Below are positions 46,816 through 54,336 of a DNA stretch of 54,336 bases, piece by piece. This DNA comes from Gammaproteobacteria bacterium (GTDB taxonomy: Bacteria > Pseudomonadota > Gammaproteobacteria > UBA4575), in contig JAPOYL010000001.1 in NCBI GenBank assembly GCA_026706595.1, positions 1 through 54,336 of the forward strand, written 5' to 3'. Below the pieces are notes generated by a model that did no database searches, was not told the DNA's origin, and worked only from the letters and a program-made list of their open reading frames with translations. How positions within the stretch are numbered: the first letter of the stretch is position 1; the number at the start of each line of letters is the position of its first letter. The position numbers and the translations under genes are program-made.

Positions 46816-47661
46816 GTGCTGGACAAGAGGAAAAAATGGCTTACCGAAGCCTGCACAGAATGTGGCACAGCGCTCTCGTTCGAGATCAAGGAGAAACTTC
46901 ACCAAGAACAGACACCCTTTCAGAAAATAGAAATTTACTCCACCAAAAGCTTCGGCATGCTGATGATGATAGACGGTTTCGTCATGCTAACGGAACGTGA
47001 CAACTTTATATACCATGAAATGCTGACTCACCCGGTCATGTTTAGTCATCCAGATCCTGTAACCGTGGTCATTGCGGGAGGGGGAGATTGCGGCAGCTTG
47101 TGTGAAGTGGCAAAACATTCCTGTGTACAGAATATTTTTCAGGTCGAGATTGATGAGCGGGTTACCCGGTTATCGGAGAAGTATTTTCCCGCCTTGTGCA
47201 AGGCCAATAACGATCCCCGCATCGAATTCATTTTTGAGGATGCTATCAAGTGGTTCCAAGGGAGGGAATCCAGCTCGGTGGATATCATCATCGTGGACAG
47301 TACAGACCCGGTTGGTCCTGCTGAGGGCCTCTTCTCCACACCCTTTTATGAAGATTGCTTGCGCACGCTCAAGCCCGAAGGCTTGCTTGTTCAGCAAAGC
47401 GAATCTCCCATGGTGCACCTTGAGAGTATCATTCAGCCAATGCATGACTCGATGCAGTCTGCCGGATTTTCAAGTACTGACCTTGTCTATTTTCCACAAC
47501 CCTGCTACCCGACGGGGTGGTGGAGCGCTACGGTCGCAAGTAAATCTGGCCAGCTTTCCTTTGCCCGCGAGATGTCTGCCAGGCAATTAGAGTTTCAAAC
47601 CCGATATTACAACCATGCAGTGCACCTTGCTTGCTTTGCAATACCGCAGTTCATGAAGTAA
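46816..47661 (+). CDS. speE: Spermidine synthase (polyamine aminopropyltransferase)
   Basis: Transfers an aminopropyl group from decarboxylated S-adenosylmethionine to putrescine. 281 residues. Characteristic pieces are FGMLMMIDGFVMLTERDNFIYHEMLTHP, the nucleotide-binding AGGGDCG (88-93), where most members have GGGDGG, and the catalytic IVDSTDPVGPAEGLFSTPFYEDC with the key Asp. The GTG at 46816 is the start; no better upstream or downstream ATG is in frame. It is divergent from speA and ends before a strong bidirectional terminator. Confidence 0.95.
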   Translation: MLDKRKKWLTEACTECGTALSFEIKEKLHQEQTPFQKIEIYSTKSFGMLMMIDGFVMLTERDNFIYHEMLTHPVMFSHPDPVTVVIAGGGDCGSLCEVAKHSCVQNIFQVEIDERVTRLSEKYFPALCKANNDPRIEFIFEDAIKWFQGRESSSVDIIIVDSTDPVGPAEGLFSTPFYEDCLRTLKPEGLLVQQSESPMVHLESIIQPMHDSMQSAGFSSTDLVYFPQPCYPTGWWSATVASKSGQLSFAREMSARQLEFQTRYYNHAVHLACFAIPQFMK

Positions 47662-47683
47662 GAGGTAGGGAACACGAACAAAA

Positions 47684-47710
47684 AAAGCGCCCCCTAAGAG
47701 GGGGCGCTTT
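47684..47710. terminator. Bidirectional Rho-independent terminator
   Basis: A 12-bp perfect stem (AAAGCGCCCCCT and complement) with loop AAG lies between speE (+) and amtB (-). On the minus strand a run of seven T follows the stem; on the + strand only TTT. It should end both transcripts, more strongly for amtB. Confidence 0.9.
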
Positions 47711-47732
47711 AACCTGCAAGACTTTCCGAGAC

Positions 47733-48998
47733 CTATTCGATTACAAACTCTGGATAAGCCTCCATGCCACACTCGGAAATATCTGCCCCCTGCATCTCTT
47801 CTTCCTCACTGATGCGTAGTCCCATGACTGCCTTGATCACGCCCCAGATAACCAGGCTGGACAGAAATACCCAGACAAATATTGTGGCTGCACCAAGCAA
47901 CTGACCGCTGAATGTCACATCGGGATTGGTGAGCGGTACGGCAAGTAGCCCCCACAGTCCGACGGTTCCATGCACGGAAATCGCGCCTACCGGATCATCT
48001 ATCCTGATCCTATCCAGCAGTACAATAGACAACACTACGAGTACCCCGCCTGCTGCACCAATCAGGGTTGCAATCAAGGCAGAAGGAGTGGAAGGCTCAG
48101 CCGTAATAGCTACCAGGCCAGCCAGCGCACCGTTCAGGGCCATGGTTAGGTCGGCCTTGCCAAACCACAGACGTGCAGTAACCAATGCGGCCATCAAACC
48201 GCCTGCTGCTGCTGTATTGGTGTTCAAGAACACCATGGCTACAGCATTGGCGCTGGCAGCGTCTCCGAGCTTCAGCACGGAACCGCCGTTGAAACCAAAC
48301 CATCCCATCCACAGAATGAATGTCCCTAATGTCGCAAGCGGAAGATTGGCCCCTGGAATGGCGACTACCTTTCCATCGGGCCCATATTTGCCTTTACGAG
48401 CTCCGAGCAACAAGACCCCGGCCAACGCGGCGGTTGCTCCTGCCATATGGACAATACCCGACCCCGCAAAGTCGGAGAATCCTGCATCACCAAGATTGAA
48501 CCAGCCAAATACATCTTTTCCATTCCAGGTCCAGCTGCCTTCCAGCGGGTAGATGAGTCCGGTAAATACCACTACAAACAGCAGAAATGACCACATTTTC
48601 ATCCGCTCGGCTACAGCGCCCGACACTATAGACATGGATGTTGCAACAAACACGACCTGGAAGAAGAAGTCCGACGCATCCGAGTATACGGAATCACCGT
48701 GGAAGCCATTTTCGGCAGAGGCTGCCAAAACATCATCCACCAGACTCTCGCCACCTGCAATGCCAGACAAGAACAATGTTCCGTCATACATGATCATGTA
48801 CCCGCAAATCATGTACATGACACAGGCAATCGAATACAGCGCGACATTTTTGGTCAGAATCTCAGCCGTGTTTTTGCTCCGCACAAGTCCCGATTCGAGC
48901 ATGGAAAAGCCGGCCGCCATCCACATTACCAATGCGCCGCACACCAAAAAATAAAAGGTGTCAATCGCATATTGCAATTCAAAAATTTGATCAACCAC
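47733..48998 (-). CDS. amtB: Ammonium transporter Amt
   Basis: 421 residues, with about eleven membrane helices typical of Amt/Rh proteins. The first helix begins AIDTFYFLVCGALVMWMAAGFSMLESGLVRSKN, the family signature. The conserved Asp for ammonium recruitment lies in the FSDFAGSGIVHMAGATAALAG segment, with a pore His. Start: GTG at 48998, five bases after AGGAGG. It is the last gene of torF-glnK-amtB, separated from glnK by 28 bp. The C-terminal tail (EEMQGADISECGMEAYPEFVIE) is the region that responds to GlnK binding. It lacks a clear signal peptide, unlike E. coli AmtB. Confidence 0.96.
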   Translation of the reverse strand: MVDQIFELQYAIDTFYFLVCGALVMWMAAGFSMLESGLVRSKNTAEILTKNVALYSIACVMYMICGYMIMYDGTLFLSGIAGGESLVDDVLAASAENGFHGDSVYSDASDFFFQVVFVATSMSIVSGAVAERMKMWSFLLFVVVFTGLIYPLEGSWTWNGKDVFGWFNLGDAGFSDFAGSGIVHMAGATAALAGVLLLGARKGKYGPDGKVVAIPGANLPLATLGTFILWMGWFGFNGGSVLKLGDAASANAVAMVFLNTNTAAAGGLMAALVTARLWFGKADLTMALNGALAGLVAITAEPSTPSALIATLIGAAGGVLVVLSIVLLDRIRIDDPVGAISVHGTVGLWGLLAVPLTNPDVTFSGQLLGAATIFVWVFLSSLVIWGVIKAVMGLRISEEEEMQGADISECGMEAYPEFVIE

Positions 48999-49026
48999 AA
49001 CTTCCTCCTAAGGAATGTATTTTTCG

Positions 49027-49434
<408 letters not shown>

Positions 49435-49459
49435 TTATTGATCCGTTGCCACTATCCCG

Positions 49460-50158
49460 CTACATAAGATCAAAGCCGTGATGAATGCTGATATAGGCTT
49501 CAGTTTCGTCATTATCATCCTCGCCCTGCAGAATATCGGCATCTGTGTGTACAACTGCGGCTGTCACTTCAAACCCTGAAACTTCAAGCGAATAACCGAA
49601 TTCCAGGTAATTCCCAAGAGCTTCGTCTGCGTCATCGGTAAAGTCTCCGTAGGTCAGGTACGCCCCTCCGTAGCCCAAGGTCGCTGCAAAAAAGCCGTAC
49701 TCGTCGCCTTTCTCAACCTCTTGGCCGCCCACGAGTTCTGTGAAGACCCCGTTGTATTCACCGTCCGTGTACTCCAGGTCTAGAGACAAACTGTCACTGG
49801 CCCAGCCGGCATACAGGTTGACTTCGTTGTATTCGTCGTCGAAGTCATCAGAATACTGGTAGCTGGTAAACCCCGCGCCCAGATACAGTCCGGCGGGCAA
49901 CTCCATGACATACCCGGTGTAGAAATCTTGTTCTATCCCTTCACCCACATCCGCAATCCAGGTGCCCAGATAAAATCCGCCGGCTTCCAAATCGATCCCT
50001 CCATTTGCAACGCCGGTATCTTGTGGGATTCCCCGGAAAATATAGTCAGACATGATTCCAGCATTGCCAGTCACACTGATCTCGGCAGCAACTGACAACG
50101 GGACCATTGGACTGGCCAGAACGGCCAGTAACACCACTTTGTAAAATGTTTTGCTCAT
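49460..50158 (-). CDS. TorF family putative porin
   Basis: 232 residues. A signal peptide (MSKTFYKVVLLAVLASPMVPLSVAAE) is followed by a short beta-barrel: VTGNAGIMSDYIFRGIPQDTGVANGGIDLEAGGFYLGTWIADVG is the family signature. Strands are rich in Gly, Tyr and acidic residues (YLTYGDFTDDADEALGNYLEFGYSLEVSGF). Start: ATG at 50158, with GGAGG six bases upstream; other ATG codons at 50173 and further up are less likely. These proteins are thought to let small solutes, perhaps ammonium or amines, cross the outer membrane; linkage to glnK-amtB supports a nitrogen role. The function is not proven. Confidence 0.9.
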   Translation of the reverse strand: MSKTFYKVVLLAVLASPMVPLSVAAEISVTGNAGIMSDYIFRGIPQDTGVANGGIDLEAGGFYLGTWIADVGEGIEQDFYTGYVMELPAGLYLGAGFTSYQYSDDFDDEYNEVNLYAGWASDSLSLDLEYTDGEYNGVFTELVGGQEVEKGDEYGFFAATLGYGGAYLTYGDFTDDADEALGNYLEFGYSLEVSGFEVTAAVVHTDADILQGEDDNDETEAYISIHHGFDLM

Positions 50159-50198
50159 CGACTTCCTCCCCATATCTATGAATTCGATATAGAGACTA

Positions 50199-50214
50199 AG
50201 CACACACCGTGCCA
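50199..50214 (-). promoter_or_regulatory. Sigma-54 promoter of torF-glnK-amtB
   Basis: On the minus strand TGGCACGGTGTGTGCT matches the consensus TGGCACGNNNNTTGCW at all but one defined position, with the -24 GG and -12 GC correctly spaced. It reads into torF, whose start is about 40 bp downstream. Confidence 0.8.
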
Positions 50215-50309
50215 AAATTTCCTTGCCTGAAAAAACAATCAGTTACGGGAGTCGCATGGATGCAGGTCACATCCGGCTTGAGAAATAACGCACCTTGCTG
50301 AACCCCGGA

Positions 50310-50326
50310 TGCACAGCATCAGTGCA
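50310..50326. promoter_or_regulatory. NtrC-type enhancer site
   Basis: TGCAC, seven bases, GTGCA: the 17-bp dyad typical of NtrC sites. It lies about 96 bp upstream of the sigma-54 -24 element, in the normal enhancer range. It is also just before ubiK on the other strand. Confidence 0.65.
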
Positions 50327-50397
50327 TAAAAAATTAAACTCGGTATGATAGTCTTCGACGTTTGTACCTTAGGTGAAAGAATAAGGAGTATTCAGCT

Positions 50398-50649
50398 ATG
50401 AAACTCGGTTCCAGTATTTTGGATGAGTTAACTCGCAAAATTGATGAGGTGCTTCCCGATGACTTGAAAAAAGGCAGGGACAGGCTTGAGAAAAATGTGC
50501 GTGCTGCAGCAGAAAGCGTATTTCAGCGACTTGATCTTGTCACGCGCAAGGAATTCGACGTACAGAGCGAGATGCTGGCTCAAAGCCAGCTACGCGTCAA
50601 GGAGTTGGAGCAACGCGTACAGGAGCTCGAAGGAAAAGAGACCAAGTGA
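50398..50649 (+). CDS. ubiK: Ubiquinone biosynthesis accessory factor UbiK
   Basis: 83 residues: an N-terminal amphipathic region (SSILDELTRKIDEVLPDDLKKGRDRLEKNVRAAAESVFQRLDLVTRKEFDVQSEML) and a C-terminal coiled coil (QSQLRVKELEQRVQELEGKE). This matches UbiK/YqiC (BMFP family), which works with UbiJ in the aerobic ubiquinone pathway and can associate with membranes. Its start has an AAGGAG site about 8 bases upstream. The glnK-ubiK neighbourhood is conserved in gammaproteobacteria. Confidence 0.93.
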   Translation: MKLGSSILDELTRKIDEVLPDDLKKGRDRLEKNVRAAAESVFQRLDLVTRKEFDVQSEMLAQSQLRVKELEQRVQELEGKETK

Positions 50650-50753
50650 ACGAAGGGTCAGGCACCAATCCGCGGTTACGGCAGCCTTGTCCGGCAAGAA
50701 TTACGTTGGCCTAAACTATACCGGCAACACTACATTGCCCCCGGCACAAGCAG

Positions 50754-51245
50754 CTAACGTACTGAATCCAGCATATAGTCCACGACTCTCCTGATATCTT
50801 CATCAGAAAAATCAAGACGGCCACCCTTGGGGGGCATGGTACCGATACCATTGATGGCATTCGCATAAAGCTGTTCAACACCTTTTGCCAAGCGTGGCTC
50901 CCAGCCGGCTTTGTCCCCCAGTTTAGGAGCATTCAACACCCCTGAACCGTGACATACGGCGCAGGCTTGATAAATTTCCTCGACTGGTTTTTCTTCGGCA
51001 GCAGCAACCAGCACCGGCTCGGTTTTCTCGGCATCAACGACAGCTTCGGCCATCGCGGTCTCGCCGGACAGGTGCACATTGCCTACCGGCCTGATGCGGT
51101 CCTCAATGTTCTCCTGAATCACAGTCTCATGGGAATAGTCCGCATCTGAAATAAGCACATTTGCAAGTGCCAAAATTCCGACCGTCGATCCTACCAGCAC
51201 TCCAAATACGACTTTCAGTGTTTTTACAAACTTTTGGTCGCTCAC
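50754..51245 (-). CDS. Membrane-anchored cytochrome c5
   Basis: 163 residues. One N-terminal membrane helix (about 11-31, VVFGVLVGSTVGILALANVLI) acts as an anchor, followed by an Ala/Glu/Val-rich linker and a cytochrome c domain with the heme motif CAVCH and the distal-ligand region GIGTMPPKGG (axial Met). A second short Cys pair is absent. The sequence resembles cytochrome c5 (PA5300-like) of pseudomonads. Its role is probably electron transfer to a terminal oxidase. No linked oxidase gene is in view. Confidence 0.9.
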   Translation of the reverse strand: MSDQKFVKTLKVVFGVLVGSTVGILALANVLISDADYSHETVIQENIEDRIRPVGNVHLSGETAMAEAVVDAEKTEPVLVAAAEEKPVEEIYQACAVCHGSGVLNAPKLGDKAGWEPRLAKGVEQLYANAINGIGTMPPKGGRLDFSDEDIRRVVDYMLDSVR

Positions 51246-51447
51246 ATGAACTCCTATTTCTGTTGATTCAGCTTTAATGCGCTGCGAATTATAGTGAATG
51301 ATGGGTGTGAAACCAAATACTCTTTATGGCCTATCTTGGTTGCCATATCTGCACCGTCGCCCTCTACCCGATGTGGATAGAAAAGCTCATTCCTGGAGTG
51401 CAACCCATGCGACAGAATCCGGGTCCGCCAGGGTTGTGTTCGGCCCG

Positions 51448-53217
51448 TTAAACCTGTGCCGACTGCATGGATTCAGGGGCATCCACATGCACAGTCACAA
51501 TATCCGTGTCATGGTATTGCTGGTGGCGAACTGAGGAGGCCAGATGTCGTAATAGTCGAAGCGAAACATCCCATTCGTTTGTCTCAGCATCTGCGCGCTC
51601 GCCGAGTAGCGCGATACGGTCCTGAAGGTTTTCCTCACCTGTCGCGGCCACAAATTCCAGTACAGCCTGACCACCCTCCTTGTGGGCCATCAGAAGCAAA
51701 CGGCGTTCCTGCTTTTCTGCACTTTGACTCTGACCATGTTTAAGGAGTGTCAGCAGGGTCTCTTCGGCCGTTCCTACAAGGCGGTCTGCCATGGCTGCAT
51801 CCCAATTGCTGCGAGAAGCAAATTCACCGAGGAATGTCTTAATTTTCGGCAAAGCCGACAGATCAAGCACCATTTCGATTCGCCTGCGACGCGGCTCCGT
51901 CAACTCTACAAACAACGTCATCAGGATAGCGACCAAACCTCCCGCAGTCATTCCGTTTTCCAAAAGCCCTCCAGCAAACTTAGAAGCGTACTCGGGGAAT
52001 ATCCATCCGTTCTGAAAGCCAACTCCTATCCAGAATGCAGCACCGGCGACCAGGCCCTTGCGGTAATCTATCCCGTCCTGAACGGTGACCTTCATGCCAA
52101 CGACAAACAGCATCATCAGCAACACTCCGATATAGGCAGCAGCAACCGGCCCAGGAATCGCCAAAATGACGGCCAGCGCTTTTGGAACGAACGCCAGTAC
52201 AACAAAGACAAGCCCGAGTGCAACACCGACCCGGCGGGCGCCAACTCCGGTAAGTTCAGCTACAGCAACACTCGTTGAATAGGTCGTATTGGGTACGGTT
52301 CCCAAAAGACCAGACAACAGATTGCCCATTCCGTCAGCGGCCACTGTGCCCTGCACTGCCCGGAAATCGGCCGCACGAGGCTGGCGCCAAGACACCCGCT
52401 GGATGGCAATTGAGTCCCCGATCGTTTCGATCGCTCCTACCAGAGTGACAAATACAAATGCAGGCAGAAGCGTCCAGAAGACTGGTCCAAAGCTTAAATC
52501 CAGACCTGGCCACTCGCCAGTTGGGAAACCCACCCAAGAAGCGGCGGCGACACGCTCTATGTCGTAAAGGCCATAGAACCCTGCAACTAGCGAACCAACC
52601 ACAACCCCGATGACAGGTGCCCAGAGCCGCAGCACCCCCGTTGCCTTAAGGGCTATAAAAATAATGCTGAGCAAGGTCGCAAGCGCACTCATCGGAGCGG
52701 CCAAAACAGGCACCCCGTCAGGGACGTTTTTCAAAAAACCAAAAATGATTGGCATCACCGTGACGGGTATCAACATAATGACTGTGCCAGCCACAGTCGG
52801 GGTCAGGATCCTGCGAAACAGGGATAGCCGCGCTGAAAGCGCAAACTGGAAAAAAGATGAAACCACCACCAGTGTAGCCAGCATGGCAGGACCGCCCTCG
52901 GCAATTGCTGTGACACAAATTGCAATGAAGGCGCCGGAAGTACCCATCGCCAACACATAACCCGCGCCAACCCGCCCTACCCGTACTGCTTGCAGCATCG
53001 TGCTGATACCACTGACTGCAACAGCAGCGAATACGGACCACGACAGGAAAGCTTCGGACCCGCCCGCTGCACGGACAATGATTGCCGGAGTCAGCACGAT
53101 GCCGGATATACAGAGGATGGCCAGCTGCAGACCAAGGCCAAAAGCTAGTGCAGCCGGAGGATTTTCATCAGGCTGATAACGAACACTTGTGTGTTGGGAG
53201 AAAGCGTCAGTGCTGAT
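51448..53217 (-). CDS. NCS2 purine/pyrimidine permease with C-terminal ATPase-like tail (non-canonical start)
   Basis: Nucleobase-cation symporter of the uracil/xanthine permease family. The frame extends upstream of the first GTG (53097) with clear family sequence: RYQPDENPPAALAFGLGLQLAILCISGIV, the start of the first helix. Beyond it the frame continues to a TGA at 53229-53227 without any ATG, GTG or TTG. A GAGG sequence (53228-53225) lies 7 bases before an ATC codon at 53217, so ATC initiation is proposed; a sequencing or real frameshift is the alternative. The transport core holds the conserved loops and the motif FVTLVGAIETIGDSIAI. From about residue 460, in this numbering, a soluble tail (LPKIKTFLGEFASRSNWDAAMADRLVGTAEETLLTLLKHG) resembles the degenerate anti-sigma-type ATPase fold. 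Substrate unknown. Confidence 0.82.
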   Translation of the reverse strand: MSTDAFSQHTSVRYQPDENPPAALAFGLGLQLAILCISGIVLTPAIIVRAAGGSEAFLSWSVFAAVAVSGISTMLQAVRVGRVGAGYVLAMGTSGAFIAICVTAIAEGGPAMLATLVVVSSFFQFALSARLSLFRRILTPTVAGTVIMLIPVTVMPIIFGFLKNVPDGVPVLAAPMSALATLLSIIFIALKATGVLRLWAPVIGVVVGSLVAGFYGLYDIERVAAASWVGFPTGEWPGLDLSFGPVFWTLLPAFVFVTLVGAIETIGDSIAIQRVSWRQPRAADFRAVQGTVAADGMGNLLSGLLGTVPNTTYSTSVAVAELTGVGARRVGVALGLVFVVLAFVPKALAVILAIPGPVAAAYIGVLLMMLFVVGMKVTVQDGIDYRKGLVAGAAFWIGVGFQNGWIFPEYASKFAGGLLENGMTAGGLVAILMTLFVELTEPRRRRIEMVLDLSALPKIKTFLGEFASRSNWDAAMADRLVGTAEETLLTLLKHGQSQSAEKQERRLLLMAHKEGGQAVLEFVAATGEENLQDRIALLGERADAETNEWDVSLRLLRHLASSVRHQQYHDTDIVTVHVDAPESMQSAQV

Positions 53218-53299
53218 GATACAACCTCATGTGTTGTAGGGTCCGCATTCCCATTGCAGTCGAATGCTGGTCCATACCACTTTGCATGTATGACTCGCG

Positions 53300-53977
53300 C
53301 TAGTTTGCCGATCGGGCCGAATTCGTTTCCTGCCGTACAAGATGGTCTATCAGCTGGAAGAGCCGGCTATAACTGCCGGCATCGCTGGCTGTGGACCTGT
53401 ACTTCCCGTTGACAACAACTGTAGGCACAGAGCTGGCCCCAGAGTCCCGTGCCAGTTGTCTGGAATGCTGGATGCTTTTGGAAACACTGGAAGACCTGTA
53501 AGCTTTTTCAAACGAGCTGGTGTCGATACCATGCTGGCCCAAGAAACGTGAAATGGATTTCATGTCTCCCAATCGCCGCCCCTGTACATGGATGGCTTCA
53601 AAAAAAAGGGAATGCATCCTTTCCGCTTCTCCCATCTCCTTCAAGGCAAAATATGCGCGTGCCTGTGGTACCCAGTTGCGATTCATCACTGCCGGCATGT
53701 GCAAAAACTGTACGTGATCTGCCTTTTCCTGTTTCCATTTCGTCAGATACTCTTCAAAGTCGTAGCAATGGGGGCAGCCGTACCAGAACAACTCCAAAAC
53801 TTCCACATGACCCGTATCCACCTGCAACGGCAAAGCAGGCGATATCCTATGGTAGTGATAGCCTTCTTCAAACTCGACTTCAAACTCACCCGCCCAGGCC
53901 GTCGTCCAGACAGCAACGGCTGACACGATCAGCAGCCAAAAAATGGAAGTATGAGATGAGTTTTTATTTTTCACCAT
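53300..53977 (-). CDS. dsbA: Thiol:disulfide interchange protein DsbA
   Basis: Periplasmic oxidase that forms disulfides in exported proteins. 225 residues with a signal peptide ending near AWAGEFEVEFEEG. The redox site is C68-P-H-C71 in WYGCPHCYDFEEYL, and the cis-proline loop is SVPTVVVNG. The helical insertion (residues about 85-165) is normal. In pseudomonads dsbA lies next to the cytochrome c4 gene, as here; the next gene on this strand, upstream, is cytochrome c4, so they may be co-transcribed. Confidence 0.95.
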   Translation of the reverse strand: MVKNKNSSHTSIFWLLIVSAVAVWTTAWAGEFEVEFEEGYHYHRISPALPLQVDTGHVEVLELFWYGCPHCYDFEEYLTKWKQEKADHVQFLHMPAVMNRNWVPQARAYFALKEMGEAERMHSLFFEAIHVQGRRLGDMKSISRFLGQHGIDTSSFEKAYRSSSVSKSIQHSRQLARDSGASSVPTVVVNGKYRSTASDAGSYSRLFQLIDHLVRQETNSARSAN

Positions 53978-54057
53978 GTGTACATAATGCCTGTTGATCG
54001 CAGGTCTCAGCTGGAACCCTGCCTCATATCGCTCAAAGCATTACAGCGACATCCGCC

Positions 54058-54336
54058 TTAATGTAGACCTGCAATGTATTCCGCCACCGCATCAATCTCC
54101 ACCTCTGTCATGTAGCCGACAATGCCAGGCATCGCATTCAGGTGATCCTCGGGATGGTGCCTCGCACCACTTTGATATGCCCGCAGTTGCGCTGCGGTAT
54201 ATTGTGCATGTTGACCTGCAAGACGTGGAAACTGTGCCGGTGCATTGCCGAACCCATTGGGGCCATGACACGACATGCAGGCTGGTACTCCTGTCGCGGC
54301 ATTGCCGCCACGATAAATTCGCTCTCCTATCTTGTA
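54058..54336 (-). CDS. Cytochrome c4, C-terminal domain (partial)
   Basis: The frame is open to the right edge of the window, so the N-terminal part is missing. The visible part starts YKIGERIYRGGNAATGVPAC, contains the heme motif CMSCH and the segment GPNGFGN, and includes the axial-ligand region with Met (NAMPGIVGYMTEVEIDAVAEYIAGLH). The GGNAATGVPACMSCHG pattern matches the second heme domain of diheme cytochrome c4, which shuttles electrons in the periplasm. dsbA lies just downstream. Confidence 0.88.
   Translation of the reverse strand, partial: YKIGERIYRGGNAATGVPACMSCHGPNGFGNAPAQFPRLAGQHAQYTAAQLRAYQSGARHHPEDHLNAMPGIVGYMTEVEIDAVAEYIAGLH

Overview
The window reads as a stretch of ordinary chromosome from a gammaproteobacterium, not a plasmid, phage or island. 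The evidence is gene content and order: trxA-rho, mutY-yggX-tRNA-Phe, rpmE/priA/argS/SPOR protein, torF-glnK-amtB with ubiK, homodimeric-type aceE-aceF, speA, dsbA next to cytochrome c4, and a membrane cytochrome c5. Many of these sit fairly close to the replication origin in pseudomonads. The exact order or genus cannot be fixed from the sequence; a deep-branching lineage (Chromatiales-like) is an inference. By eye, the left 15 kb is richer in G+C than the 38-48 kb part. No insertion sequence, integrase, CRISPR array or rRNA was seen.

Layout. 1-1.6 kb (+): the tail of a flavin amine-oxidase-like protein and a divergent FMN alpha-hydroxy-acid oxidase. 1.7-8.8 kb (-): aceE, aceF and alanine dehydrogenase, spaced like an operon that turns alanine into pyruvate and then acetyl-CoA, followed by a Tat-exported PhoX phosphatase. 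8.8-13.7 kb: patatin phospholipase, an unknown protein, rho, thioredoxin, glutathione transferase and a DUF1272 protein. 13.8-20.8 kb is the most accessory-looking part: a large unrecognised protein probably built of alpha-helical hairpins, an Asp/Asn beta-hydroxylase-like enzyme, a surface lipoprotein with 23 Gly-Asp repeats and a TbpB-like barrel, a membrane-anchored LuxR-type regulator, a DUF1348/TetR pair with a palindromic operator, and an outer-membrane barrel protein. 20.8-23.2 kb: tRNA-Phe, yggX, mutY, moaC and moaD. 23.2-26.2 kb (-): a heat-shock cluster (Hsp20, CbpA-type DnaJ, DegP/Q protease) behind a convincing sigma-32 promoter and a possible RNA thermometer. 26.2-34.5 kb: small asparaginase, yicC, then rph-rdgB-hemW, rpmE, an M48 protease lipoprotein, a stand-alone 5'-3' exonuclease and a fructosamine kinase. 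34.5-36.4 kb (-): hemH and an HNH nuclease. 36.7-41.4 kb (+): priA, argS and a SPOR protein. 41.4-47.7 kb: acyl-CoA ligase, nadA, a YcgL protein, and divergent speA and speE (polyamine synthesis). 47.7-50.2 kb (-): torF-glnK-amtB under a sigma-54 promoter with an upstream NtrC-type site. 50.4-54.3 kb: ubiK, cytochrome c5, an NCS2 purine/pyrimidine permease with a cytoplasmic tail, dsbA and part of cytochrome c4.

Main points of interest: (1) two intergenic clusters of DnaA boxes, before rpmE and before priA, each with two boxes 12 bp apart; (2) the NCS2 permease, whose conserved N-terminus lies upstream of its first ATG/GTG/TTG codon and may start at ATC; (3) the (Gly-Asp)23 lipoprotein; (4) the unknown protein facing an Asp-hydroxylase-like gene; (5) the heat-shock leader. 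No complete, clearly new multi-gene system was found.
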